DNA from: Azadirachta indica
Lineage: Eukaryota; Streptophyta; Magnoliopsida; Sapindales; Meliaceae
Length of the DNA: 64,000 nucleotides
Reading direction: 5' to 3'
Assembly: GCA_022749755.1 (NCBI GenBank)
Contig: CM040441.1
Location: 2,422,741 to 2,486,740 of the forward strand
In this document: piece by piece, positions 25,270 to 36,619 of the stretch
How the letters are laid out: each line of letters begins with the position of its first letter
Numbering within the stretch: position 1 is the first letter of the stretch
Notes under the pieces: model-generated
Told to the model about the DNA's origin: nothing
What the model saw: the letters and a program-made list of their open reading frames with translations, nothing else
Databases searched by the model: none
Translations under genes and position numbers: made by a program

Positions 25270-27220
25270 TTCCAGTTCGCTTTTAATTGTTTCAAAAAAC
25301 ACTTTTAGATGGATCTTTGATTGCATTAATGTCACATAAGTTGTTGATAAAAATATGAGTTGAATGTTTCTAGTATATACAAGTAGTTAAGCCAGAGTCT
25401 TTGAAGTTGTCAAAACTTTCATGTTTTGATATTGATGACCCTCAAAGTGTTTTTTGGCAACACTTTTTGGCCACAGTCATTGCATTCATCACATACCTAA
25501 ACACTAATAAAATTGTTGGAAGTAATTAAACCATTTGTTGCCATATGAATAGTTCGATAAACTCAATGGCATATGAAATATTGAAATGCGTTTTTCATTT
25601 AGCAACACTGAATCGTTCAATCCAAGCAGTGGATTACATGGGATTTTTCGACTTATTTTCCTTCAACTTTCTTCGAATTTGAGTTGTTCTTCAGAAAATT
25701 CTTTCAAGTTGTCGGTCTCAGCAGGCTTCTTGGAATTTTTGCTTCCCTTCGTTAAAATTTAGGATCGCATAAAAGTAGAGAAAAATGTACAATGCTATTA
25801 ATATTTGCTAATTAAAATTAGAATTCAGCGAAAATAAAAGTATTATAAAGTATACCATGCCGATTATATTGTATTGTACAATTTCTATCTATCAATTATA
25901 ATTTTCATATAACATTTTATTATATATACATTCTAATTTTTATTTTGGTATACATTTTAGCTTCGATGCTAGAATTAAAAACTTAAGAATATATATGGAC
26001 GTGTGCGGAACATATCAACTAAATATTTTTTAATATGTCTAGTCTTTCTACAATTAATAGATGTCAATTAATGTTGCTGTGCCTGAAGTTTTCTATATCA
26101 GAAATCCTTTCTTATAACTCTTCAAAAAGTCTTGGTCGTCCCTACCTTTGTCTTCTTTTCTCTCTACAATAACGAATAATAAAATTTTACAAAATCTAAT
26201 ATAAAATATCTATGCATGGCCCTCTTATTTATTAATTAGCTAGTCTTAGTTGTCTTTAGCTAAATTTCCACACACTTTATTCCAATAATTCATAGAATAT
26301 TATGTAGACGTATACATCAATAGCTAGTCTTAGTCTTCAGCCAAATTTGGACACATTTTATTTCAATAATTCATATAAGATTCTCTAGGCATATACATTA
26401 ACCCCACAAAATATAATTATTGGTAGGGTAATATTGATGTATATATCTAGATAATATTCTATGAATTATTGGAATGGAATGTGTGGAAATTTAGCCAAAG
26501 ACAACTAAGACTAGCTAATTAATAAATAAGAGGGCCATGCATAGATATTTTATATTTGATTTTGTAGAATTTTATTAGTAAGAGAACACAAATTGTAAAT
26601 GTTAGTTTGGAAAGAAAAGAAGACAGGTAAGGACCACCAAGACTCATTGATATTTAACAGTAATTATATTTAAGTCACTGCATGCTTGGCGATATAAATT
26701 TATATATTTTAATTGTATGAAGATTTACTACAAAATTTATAGCATTGTATTCTTTTCTCCTTTTGTGATGTTAAAATTGAAAAGTCTCTTTAGATGTGTT
26801 AACGCATTAACACATTAACTACTAACTTTTATACATGTAGATTCATTCATTTAATTTCTACGCAAAACCCAAAATTAAGCACTAAAAATATGTTAATTCA
26901 ATAGTTAAATATAGAAAAAGACTTTCAATCTTAACCAATTATAATATATAATTAAGATATAATAATTTGTTCTAATTTAATAATAATCAATTCTAAGGTC
27001 TAGCAGTATACCATTAATAACTCGAGAATTTCTTACGCTAGAATTTAGTAATAGCTAGAGTTTGCAATTGCTTAGACATTGGGCACTTAATTTCATATTA
27101 GGGATTAAAGAGAAGAAATTATTAAATAATACTAATTTTCTCAATTGAATGTGTAAGTTAAATAAAATTATATTTCAAATAATACTATTTTTTTTAATTT
27201 TCATTGAACATAAACTTTTT
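25270..27220 (-). repeat. Left arm of a large inverted duplication (WAKL 3' flank and R1)
   Basis: Blocks here recur inverted and in reverse order at 29080-30640. They include GTCTCAGCAGGCTTC-TTGGAATTTTTGC (about 25720), the R1 body (25790-26170), the GGCCCTCTTATTTATTAATT block (26212), CATTCATTTAATTTCTA-GCAAAA (about 26845) and GCAATTGCTTAGACA (27065). There is no coding region. The 26740-27220 part is a WAKL 3' flank whose gene body is lost. Confidence 0.7.
26207..26550. repeat. Near-perfect short inverted repeat (hairpin-capable)
   Basis: The block at about 26207-26322 (from GCATGGCCCTCTTATTTATT to TATACATCAATA) is inverted at about 26437-26548 (from TATTGATGTATATATC to GAGGGCCATGC). The arms are about 110 bp with few mismatches, separated by about 115 bp. 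Confidence 0.75.
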
Positions 27221-27599
27221 CTTTGTCAATATTTGCGCAAACCACCAAAATCATGAAAATTAAAAAGGAAATTAAAATTGTCCCACCACATTAGTAAATT
27301 ATTAAATATGTTATTTAAACTACTTATATGACAAAAAATATATAAATTATTTATTAATCAATATTAATATATATTTGTATATAGATGACTCAAAAAAAAA
27401 TACATACTAATATAATTTATTAAAAATTATTCATTTTTATCTGTTGTTGTATTAATATAATAAAAATTATTATCAAATATAAATATATTATTTAAAAGGT
27501 ATGCAAGTAAAATATTAATTTTCAGATTTTTTTTTATTTCTATAAAAACAAACAATTTAATACTTATTAGAGAGAACTTATTTAGTTTAAAGTTCTCGG
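27221..27599. other. AT-rich spacer between WAKL pieces
   Basis: No gene is seen. This is where a kinase exon would be expected between a WAKL 3' flank (to 27220) and an exon-1 relic (from 27600), so the kinase has been deleted or replaced. Confidence 0.35.
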
Positions 27600-27790
27600 T
27601 TTTAAACTATTACACCAATGTTGTTCTTACTACAAGCTCAAGAAATTACAAGATTATTAATGCTATCCCTTAGGATTAAAATTTTCAATAGTTTAAGTTT
27701 ACCTTCCTCAATTAACAAAGATTTTTTATACTTGATAGTTACTTCAAACCACTCGTTATAGTAGCAATATTTTCCTCCACATATCCATGC
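27600..27790 (-). pseudogene. WAKL exon-1 relic next to R1
   Basis: On the minus strand, ATAACGAGTGGTTTGAAGTAAC corresponds to the NEWFEVT segment of exon 1, followed by a degraded copy of the next 45 or so codons. R1 starts at the same point (GAAAATATTGCTAC) as in the relics at 17383 and 18648. It is a third member of the same chimeric unit, now inverted. Confidence 0.7.
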
Positions 27791-28980
27791 ACGACCCTCT
27801 TATATCTGAATTAGTCTTAGTCTTTGGCTAAATTTTCAGACACTTTAATTTATTCCAATAATTCATATAATATTCTCTAGATGTATACATCAATACTAAA
27901 CAATCATATTAAATTTTTTAGAATTTTATTACACAAAATACAAATTGTCATTGTTAGCATACAAAGAAAAGAAGATAGAGGCAATAACAATCAATACTTT
28001 TTGAAGAATTATAAGAAAGGTTTTTTTTTTTTTATATGGGAAGACTAATTGATATTCATCTTTTAAGTCATATAAAAAAACTTAATGCACAACAACATTA
28101 ATTGACATCTATTAATTGCATGAAAACTAGACTTATTAGAAAATATTTAGCTTATGTGTTCCCAACACGTCTAGATATGTTCTTAAATTTTTTAAATACA
28201 ATCTAACATTCAAGTTAAAATGTGTATTAAAATAAAAATTAGGACGTATATATAATAAAAGAATATGAAAATTATAATTAAGAGATAAAAATTGTACAAT
28301 ATAATTTAATAGACATGATGTACTTTATCATACTTTCTATTTATTTTGAATGACCATTTTAATTAGCAAATATTATTAACATTACACACTTTTCTCTTTT
28401 TATGATATATTAAATTTACATCTTTAAAGATGTTCACAGTAGATATGTAAATTGGACATGTCCCAAATATTAAACATATTATTAAATTAAAATAATTATT
28501 AAATAAAAACTATGTCTTTGTCTATGTTTTGAATTTATAATTATAATTATATTTTATTATTTTATTTATTAAAAAATGATAACATATTAAATTTTTTAAA
28601 CTATTTATAAAATTAAAAATTGAAAAATTGAAAAAAGAAATTTGAGGACAAAAATATTGAAACACTTGAAACTTGTGTCATAAATTACTAATTATAACGT
28701 ACACAAAATTAGGTATCTTGCTTAGTAGGTGAAATAAAGCTGTACTTAGGTAGCCTGCATTTATGACTTTCTTAATATTTGTTATAAGTTGAAAAAAAAA
28801 AAAAAAAACTACTTTTAGAAGTAATTTACCGTGTGAACAATCAAATAATAATATATTTTATTAATTTATTTCAACTTTTTAATAAAAGTGTAGGTAACAA
28901 TCAAACGCTCTTACCTCGGTTACTGCAAGGTGTGGAGCTTCCACTGCCCATCGTTCTGCATGACGCTTCCTTCTTGGCTA
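27775..28980 (+). repeat. Full-length R1 plus R2 block
   Basis: This is the most complete copy. R1 runs from CCATGCACGACCCTCTTATAT through CTTTTTGAAGAATTATAAG, GGGAAGACTAATTGATATTC and GAAAATTATAATTAAGAGAT to CACTTTTCTCTTTTTATGATA. R2 runs from about 28431 to ACAAGGTGTGG-type DNA at about 28930 (here GCAAGGTGTGGAGCTTCC). No ORF is present, and no LTR or terminal inverted repeat is clear. Confidence 0.65.
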
Positions 28981-29079
28981 TAAAATCAAGTTAGTACTTA
29001 CACATGATTGTGCAATTATGAGGTTGTAATTAAAGACTTCAATTACAAAATAAATATGACCATTGTCTCATGCAAGTTT

Positions 29080-30640
29080 TTGTTCGATGGCAGTTGAAAG
29101 AATTAGTATTATTGGAAATATAATTTTATCTAACTTCAAGTTCTTGAGAAAATTAGTATTATTTAATAATTTCATCTCTTTAATCCCTAATGTGAAATTA
29201 ATTGTCTAATTTCTTTGCAATTGCAAACTCCAGCTAGCACTAAATTCTTACTTAAGAAATTCTCGAGTTATGAATGGTATATTGCTAGAACTTAGAACTG
29301 GTTATTTTTAAATTATAACAAATTATTATATCTTAATTATATACTATAATCGGTTAAGATTGAAAGTCTTTTTCTATACTTGAATTATTGAATTAATATA
29401 TTTTTAGTGCTTGATTTTGCGTTTTGCATAGAAATTGAATGAATGAATCTGCACACAAGTCAATAGTTAATGCGTTAATGCGTTAATGCGTAAACACTTC
29501 TAAAAGAGTACTTGTCAACTTTAATGCCCCACAAAAGGAGAAAAGAATGCAAAGCATAATTTTCCAATAAATCTTCATACAATTAATACATATCAATTTA
29601 TTCGACTAATTCTTGGTTGTCTTCATTCCTTTCCACACTAACATTGACAATTTGTGTTCTCTGACTAATAAAATTCCTCAAAATCTAGTATAAAATATCT
29701 ATGCATGGCCCTCTTATTTATTAATTAGCTAGTCTTAGTTGTCTTTAGCTAAATTTCCACACACTTTATTCCAATAATTCGTAGAATATTATGTAGACGT
29801 ATACATCAATACTAGCCTACCAATACTGATATTTTGTGGAATTTATGTATATGTCTAAAGAATCTTATACGAATTATTGAAATAAAAGTGTAGAAATTTA
29901 GCTAAAAACCAAGAGTAATTAAGATATAAGAGGGCCATGCGTAGATTTTTGTATTAGATTTTGTAGAATTTTATTACTCGTTAGTATTGAGAGAAAATAA
30001 GACAAAGGTAAGGACAACCAAGACATTTTGAAGAATTATAAGATAGGGTTTCTGATTTAAAAGAACTTCATGCACAGCAAAATTATTTGACATCTATTAA
30101 TTATAGGAAGACTAGGCATATTAAAAAATATCTAATTGATGCGTTCCCCACACATCTATATATATTCTTGAAATTTTTAAATTTAGCATGAAGCTAAAAT
30201 GTATATCAAAATAAAAATTAGAATATATATATATATATAATAAAATGTTATATGTATGAAAATTATAATTAATAGATAGAAATTGTATAATACAATTTAA
30301 TAGGCATTGTACGCTTTATAATAATTTTTATTGTCGTTGAATTATAATTTTAATTAGCAAATATCAATAGCATTGCACATTTTTCTCTCCTTTTTATGGG
30401 ATACTAAATTTTATTAATGGAAGGGAGCAAAAGTTCCAGGAAGCCTGCTGAGACCAACAACTATGAAGAATTTCCCGAAGAACAACCCAAATTCCAAGAA
30501 AGTTGAAATTTAATGTGATATTAATGCAATCAAAAATTTATCTAAAAGTACTTTTTGAAACAATTAAAAACTCTTTCAAACATTAAAAATACTTTTTAGA
30601 ATACTTTTGAGAAAAGCACTTAAAATACATAAAAAACTAA
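29080..30640 (+). repeat. Right arm of the large inverted duplication
   Basis: This is the reverse-complement counterpart of 25270-27220: GCAATTGCAAACTCCAGCTAG, TTAAGAAATTCTCGAGTTATGAATGG, TAATCGGTTAAGATTGAAAG, GGCCCTCTTATTTATTAATT, R1, then GGAAGCCTGCTGAGACC at about 30446. The short triplicated GCGTTAATGCGTTAATGCG at about 29473 is local slippage. Confidence 0.7.
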
Positions 30641-33130
30641 CTTAAGAGATCATAAAAATACTCAAAATGTATTTTTTGCTACAAAAGCATTGTAACATAA
30701 CCCAAAACAGCATCAAATTTGAGAATTCCAAAGAGAAAATCAGAAATAATATTGAAAAGATTAAAAGCAATTTCAATTTTATATATTATAATTTTTTTAA
30801 AGAAAATATTTATAAAAAAATTTATATATAGATATATATAAAGAAAAAAATTAAAAATTACCTTGAGGAGCGAAGCCAAGATAAAACCGAGAAGGAGATT
30901 GAGAAAGAGCACGTAGAATGGAATCGAGAATGTTATTGAGTGCAAATAAATATGAAAAGAAATTGATTGAATTTAATTAGAAATTAATTAAAGAAGAAAA
31001 TGTTAAGTGCCGGTAATTTACCAAATTTGGAGTTTGGCCGGTTCCTTTTTGCGGGTCTCCTTATTTGGTAATTATTTATGAAAGCAATACGTCACCTTCT
31101 TAACGAAATTTTCTTTTTTGCAAAAATGTTTTGTTTTCTTAGAAATTTCATAAAACAGAAGAATATAATGGGTAATATGTCAAAATAATAATACGATAAA
31201 TGATGATGATGATAATTTTTATTTTACTTTTTATTGTATATTCGTTTTATTCTCTTTAGTCTCTTCACCATAAAAAGAAAAATGATATATACTCTTCTAA
31301 ATATTAATAAATAATTAAAATAAACTTTTATATATTAGAAAATAAAGAAATATTATAAGGATATTTTAGTTCATTATAAGTAAAAGAAAACTTATTTAGA
31401 TTTCAAATTTTGACGTTAAGTAAAACGTTTTAACTTATTAATTTATTTAGATATAATTACCATATATCTAACTTTTTTGTGTTAAGTTAGAAAACAAATA
31501 CTTTAAAATATTTGAATGACCAAAATAGAACTATATTTAACCTTCAACCTAAAAGACAAACAGCATTGAGTTTCATTAATCTTAGTCAATAGCAAATATT
31601 ATTAGATTAAATGTGTTTATAAATTTTTATTTATAACTATTATAATATGATTTTAAGTATAATCATTTAAAAATTTAATGTAAAAATTCACGCACTCAAC
31701 TAATGGATAGAGTTTGTGGATATTTTTTATGGAAATTAAAATTATTAAAACTCTTAGAAGTGCATTTATTCTTTTTTCCTTAAATCCCTCAAAAATAAGT
31801 AAATAAATCCAAAATATATAAAATGTAGTTAATCCGACTATGATAAAAGCTATTATTACAAAAATCAGCAAATATATGAAAAATAAAATTTGTTGTTATT
31901 GTGATTGTAAAAGTATTCAAAATATTCATAAGTTTATCTTTAATTAAACTGACTTCTTATTAAATATTTTTATTTATATTTATAGATCTTGGTAGAAATC
32001 TCAAGTTTCTGATTTATAATAATGTTCTTTTAATATATTTAACAATGTGTTTTCATACAAAGGTTATGCATTAAATTTATGTTGTATACTTTATTTAATA
32101 TTTCAAAATACGTTGTTATTGTTGATAGGTGATATTATGCTTGTTTACTTATATTGCAAGATTTTCCATCTTAAATGATAATGAAAATTTATTTATCATT
32201 ATCCCAATATGTTTAAAGTTTTAAGTCAACTAAAATTAATACATGAAGTAACATGAGTAAAAAAGAATATCTACTTTAGTTTTAATTAACAAAACAATTA
32301 ACATATACACCAAATGTATTACATTTTTCTTAAACAATTATTTTATTAATATATTTTAAAATAATATTGCTATTTGTCAAGTTAATATATTTTACATAAA
32401 TATATTACATTTTATCCCTTATATAATTATTTAAGAAAAATAACTAATAAATTTTTAAAATTTGATAAAATAAATATATTTAGTAATATATTTATATTAA
32501 GTTCTATTTATTTATTCTATAGCATGTATATTGATAATATAAATATTTATTAATGTATTATAAATTTATCCATTTTTATTGATATTTATTTTTATTATTT
32601 TATTCTCATTTTAAATATGTATAGGTATAATTTATTTAAAATCACAATATAATCATAAATATATATTATAAATATGTTGTAAAATAAATAAAATTCATAA
32701 GTCTAAAATATTAATATTCTTTTATATTTTGTTTATTTAATTTCTAATAATTACCAATGTTTAATTTATTTTTATTTAATTGCTTACAAATAATTGTACT
32801 ACAATTATTTTATTAACACATTAATAGAATGATATTGTTATTGTATATAAATATTATTATTTGTCAAATTTTAGAGATTTATTAGTTTTTTTTTTTAATA
32901 ATAATAATTATTATGCAAGGATATGATTGTTATTTTATCTTACTTTTTCTCATATGCTATTTTAATAAGTAAAATAATTCAATAGTTAATTATGTTAAAA
33001 ACACCTCTTTATTGTCATGTCTTTTAACAGACTCGACGAAAAAGTGGCTATCAGAAGAGTTTTTTTATAGTCAATTTTTGTAAACTACTATATTTTATTT
33101 TAATTATTATTTTCCATGGATTCATGTTCC
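30641..33130. other. Long AT-rich spacer, no gene seen
   Basis: Open frames at 30679-30945 and 31653-31871 (minus) are rich in Ile, Phe and Leu because of AT bias and show no family signature. Two similar runs around 32340-32540 and 32640-32900 suggest old long-inverted-repeat elements. No promoter or RNA gene can be supported. Confidence 0.4.
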
Positions 33131-34336
33131 ATCGATGGTTGGCTTGGAATATTGCTACTATTGATCAGAGGATGGTTATACAAGTTTTATAAAAAAAAAA
33201 AAAGAAAATAAAGTTGCAGCAAAAATTGTTCAAAAGAAATGGTGGTTCATTATTTCAACAAAGTTATCTTCCAATAAAGGCAATGTTGACAAAACAAAAT
33301 TGTTTTCTTCAAAGGAATTGGAAAAGGTTACTAACAACTACAACACTAATAGAATCCTTAGTGAAAACGTCAAGGTATTGTGTATAAAGGAATTTTGGCA
33401 GATGGAAGAATTATAGCTATTAAAAAATCAAAAGTAGTTGATAAGAGTAAAGTTGAGAATTCATCAACGAAGTGGTAATCCTATCTCAAATTAACCACAA
33501 AAAATATCATTAAGCTATTAGGATGTTTCTTGGAGATAGACATTCCTTTTCTTGTCTATGAATTCATTTCCAGTAGTTTTCACTTTCAGTATATACACGA
33601 TCAAACTGAAAAGTTTCCAATTACATGAAAAGTGCATTTACACATTATTGTTGAAATTTCAAGTACTCTATTGTATTTACATTCAACAGCTTCAATCCTT
33701 ATTTGTCATTGAGACATCAAGTTTGCAAACATACTTTTTGATGATAAGTATCTTGCAAAAGTTTTAGATTTTGGAACTTTGAGATCTATGACGATTGATC
33801 AAACACATTTAAGTACTTAAGTTCAAGGAAACTTTAGATATTTAGATACAGAGTTTTTTTTTGGTCAAGTCAATTTATAGAAAAAAAAATGATGTTTATA
33901 TTTTTGGAGTAGTTCTTGGTGAACTTTTATTTAGACAAAAACCAATTCATTTAACAACTTGTGAAGAAGATAGAAGTTTACCAGCAATTTTTCTTTTTAT
34001 TTGTAATGAAAGAGAACCGTCTATTTGAGGTGCTTGATTCTTGAGTTCCGAAGGAAGGAGGCAAAGAAGAGATTATAATAGTTGCTAGATTTGCATAAAG
34101 ATGCTTGAATCTTAATGGGTAGAAGAGACCAACAATGAGAGAAGTAGCAACTGAATTAATCAGGATTAGAAAAGATTCCATTGTGCCACCAAATTTTGAA
34201 GAGGTCATTGATTGCCAACATGGTAACATAATAGGACATAATTTGGAAACTGATTCTTCTTCCATTGGAACCAAGTCATTTTTTTAATACTAATACCACT
34301 TTTTCCATTGATATAGGCCCTTTGATTTCAAATAAT
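33131..34336 (+). pseudogene. WAKL kinase pseudogene, inverted copy
   Basis: The plus strand aligns with exon 3 of the WAKL genes from the membrane helix (ATTGATCAGAGGATGG) through the linker (TCCAATAAAGGCAATGTTGA) and the whole kinase domain to the shared C-terminal tail and its former stop near 34336. It is heavily broken: the glycine loop is lost to a frameshift, the HRD Arg codon is a stop (TGTCATTGAGACATC), and there are several stops in the C-lobe, although DFG remains (TAGATTTTGGAACT). Exons 1 and 2 are absent. It points opposite to copies A and B, and its downstream flank (34340-34850) is the WAKL 3' flank, so gene and flank moved together. Confidence 0.85.
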
Positions 34337-34900
34337 TGGTGTTGCCTTTTACATGTATGGATTTGGTTTTTTTTTTTCTTTTCCTTTATTTGGGTTTTAG
34401 TATTTTAGTATTATGTAAGAAGATCTTTATTTCTTGTGACTTTATTAAAAAATTTGTGTTTTATAAAAGTCATTAGTATAAAAGTTTGATGACAATTGAA
34501 AAAATTAGGATTATTCGAAATCTAATTTCATTAAACTTCTAGTGCAATTGAGAAAATTATTATTATTATTTAAGAATGTTATCTCTAATTGCTATAATAT
34601 GAAAATAAGTGCCCTATGTCTAAGCAATTTCAAACTCCAGCTAGCACTAAATTTGTTATTAGAGCAGTCTTTAAATTATAGCTTAAGAAATCCTCCAATT
34701 ATGAATGGTATACTGCTAGAATTAATTTAGAATTGATTATGATTGAATTATAACAAATTATTATATTATATACTATAATCGGTTAAGATTGGAAGTCTTT
34801 TTTTTCATATTTAATTTATTGAATTCTATTTTCAGTGCTGGTAATTGCATTTCGTGTATGAAAAATAAAATGAAAAAATTTACATAAAAGGCAAAGGCAA
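34337..34900 (+). other. 3' flank of the inverted WAKL pseudogene
   Basis: This matches the flank of copy B in reverse complement (TTTTAGTATTATGTAAGAAGA, CTCCAGCTAGCACTAAATTTG, TATACTATAATCGGTTAAGA). No separate gene is seen. Confidence 0.55.
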
Positions 34901-35784
34901 TATATAATTAGAGGTGGCAAATGGGCCATCTTGGCCCACAATTGAAGTCTAAGCAGGCTGACATGCCAGACCTGTTCCAGCCACATAGTAGTTGTGTCGG
35001 TTGGTCCGAGCCCACTTGACAAATTTTGAGTCCCGCACGGCTTATGAAGCTTAGTTCATATGGGCTGTAATGGACCTGTGCTTGGGTCGGGCCGTGAGCT
35101 GTTTTAACTTTGGGTTAACTTTGCAAAATTTTTTAGAAGTTCTGCAACGAAGGAATTGAACGCAAGACTTCAAAGAATAAACAAAAACATTAGCACTAGG
35201 GCACTTACATTTATTTGTAAAAGTTGTATAAACAAACAATATTTAACTAATAGTACATATTAATTTATATTATTAAAAATATTATTTTAAAATTGTTATA
35301 TTGATAAAAATTAATTTTATAATTTAAGTTAGTTCAATTTCATAATTATAACTATTATTATCATTAATAAAACCATAAAAATAAAAAATCTTATACATAA
35401 CATTAACAATCATCAAAGTAATTTATATTTTTGAAAAATATTGTCACTTATAATATAAGGGAAAAGATAGAGAGGCGGGGGCAACTCATGTCATTTTTAG
35501 ATTTAGGATTTAAAAATTTATATAAAAATTTATATAATAATTTAATTTTATAATGGTCTATATTGAACTTAATATAAATTCAAAAAAAATTCAATTCATT
35601 GATTAGAATATATATTTAAAGTATTTAACAAAAATTAGCTTTTATTATTTCATATATAATCAAAATAATATAATAAAAATAAATATTTGATTCCTTCACA
35701 AAATAATTGATGAAAATAAAATAATTGATAACAATTTCAATTATTAATAATTGCAATTAAAATATGTAATTTAATATTACAATA
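34901..35784. other. Spacer with a possible hAT-like terminal piece
   Basis: GC-richer DNA at about 34909-35110 begins TTAGAGGTGGCAAATGGGCC, which resembles the ends of non-autonomous hAT elements. No matching inverted end or 8-bp duplication was found. The rest is AT-rich and non-coding. Confidence 0.3.
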
Positions 35785-36600
35785 ATGATACTTTTTATTT
35801 ATTTTTAATTATCATTTTAATTATCAAATATTATTAGCATTATACACTTTTCTCCTTTTGTGATATATTAAATTTAAGCCTTTAAAGGTGTTCACAGTAG
35901 AGATTTAAATTGGGTCGGTGCTGCATCAACCTAATCATGCTTTCATGTTGGGCCAGCCGAAGCATACACATTACATTGTAATTAGGTCATGTCCAAATGA
36001 AACTTTTATGTCCGGAATAACACATTGGGCCTATATGATGTGCTTGTGTCTGAATTATCAAAAGTATCATTTAATTAAAATAATTATTAAATTTAAACTA
36101 TATCTTTGACTATGTTTTGAATTTATAATTATAATTTTTTTATTTTATTATGTTAGTTATTAAAAATGATAAAACATTAAATTGTAATTTGTTTTTAAAC
36201 TATTTGTAAAATTAAAAAATAAAAAATTGAAAAAGAAATTTGAGGACAAAAATATTGAAACAATTGAAACTTGTTTACTAAATTACCAATTTTAGCTTAC
36301 ATATAATTAGCTAGCCTGCTAATAGGTGAAATAAAATTGAATTAGATAGCTTGCATTTATGGCTTTCTTAATATTTGTTATCGCTTATAAATTAAAGAAA
36401 AAAAATGCTTATACAACTAGTTTACTGTGTAAACAATCAAATAATAATATATATATTTTTAATTTATTTCAACTTTTTAATAAAAGTTTAGGTAACAATC
36501 AAATGCACTTATCTCATTCACCACAAGGTGTGGAGGTTCCACTGCCCATTGTTCTACATGACGTTTCCTTTTTGATTGCTGTTGTAGGGAAAAGAAGCTT
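35785..36600 (+). repeat. R1 tail plus R2 copy
   Basis: The blocks ATTATTAGCATTATACACTTTTC, GGTGTTCACAGTAGAGAT, TTTGAGGACAAAAATATTGAAAC and ACAAGGTGTGGAGGTTCCACTG follow the order seen at 28380-28960. It ends where the gypsy relic begins. Confidence 0.6.
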
Positions 36601-36619
36601 TTACCGCCCATTAGTGTTT

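Noticed and set aside
30679..30945. Hydrophobic minus-strand frame of 88 residues
   Set aside because: Ile/Phe/Leu-rich composition is what AT-rich spacer gives by chance; no signal or family signature.
34909..35240. Possible hAT element starting TTAGAGGTGGCAAATGGGCC
   Set aside because: I could not find an inverted partner end or an 8-bp duplication, so it is only noted as a possible terminal piece.
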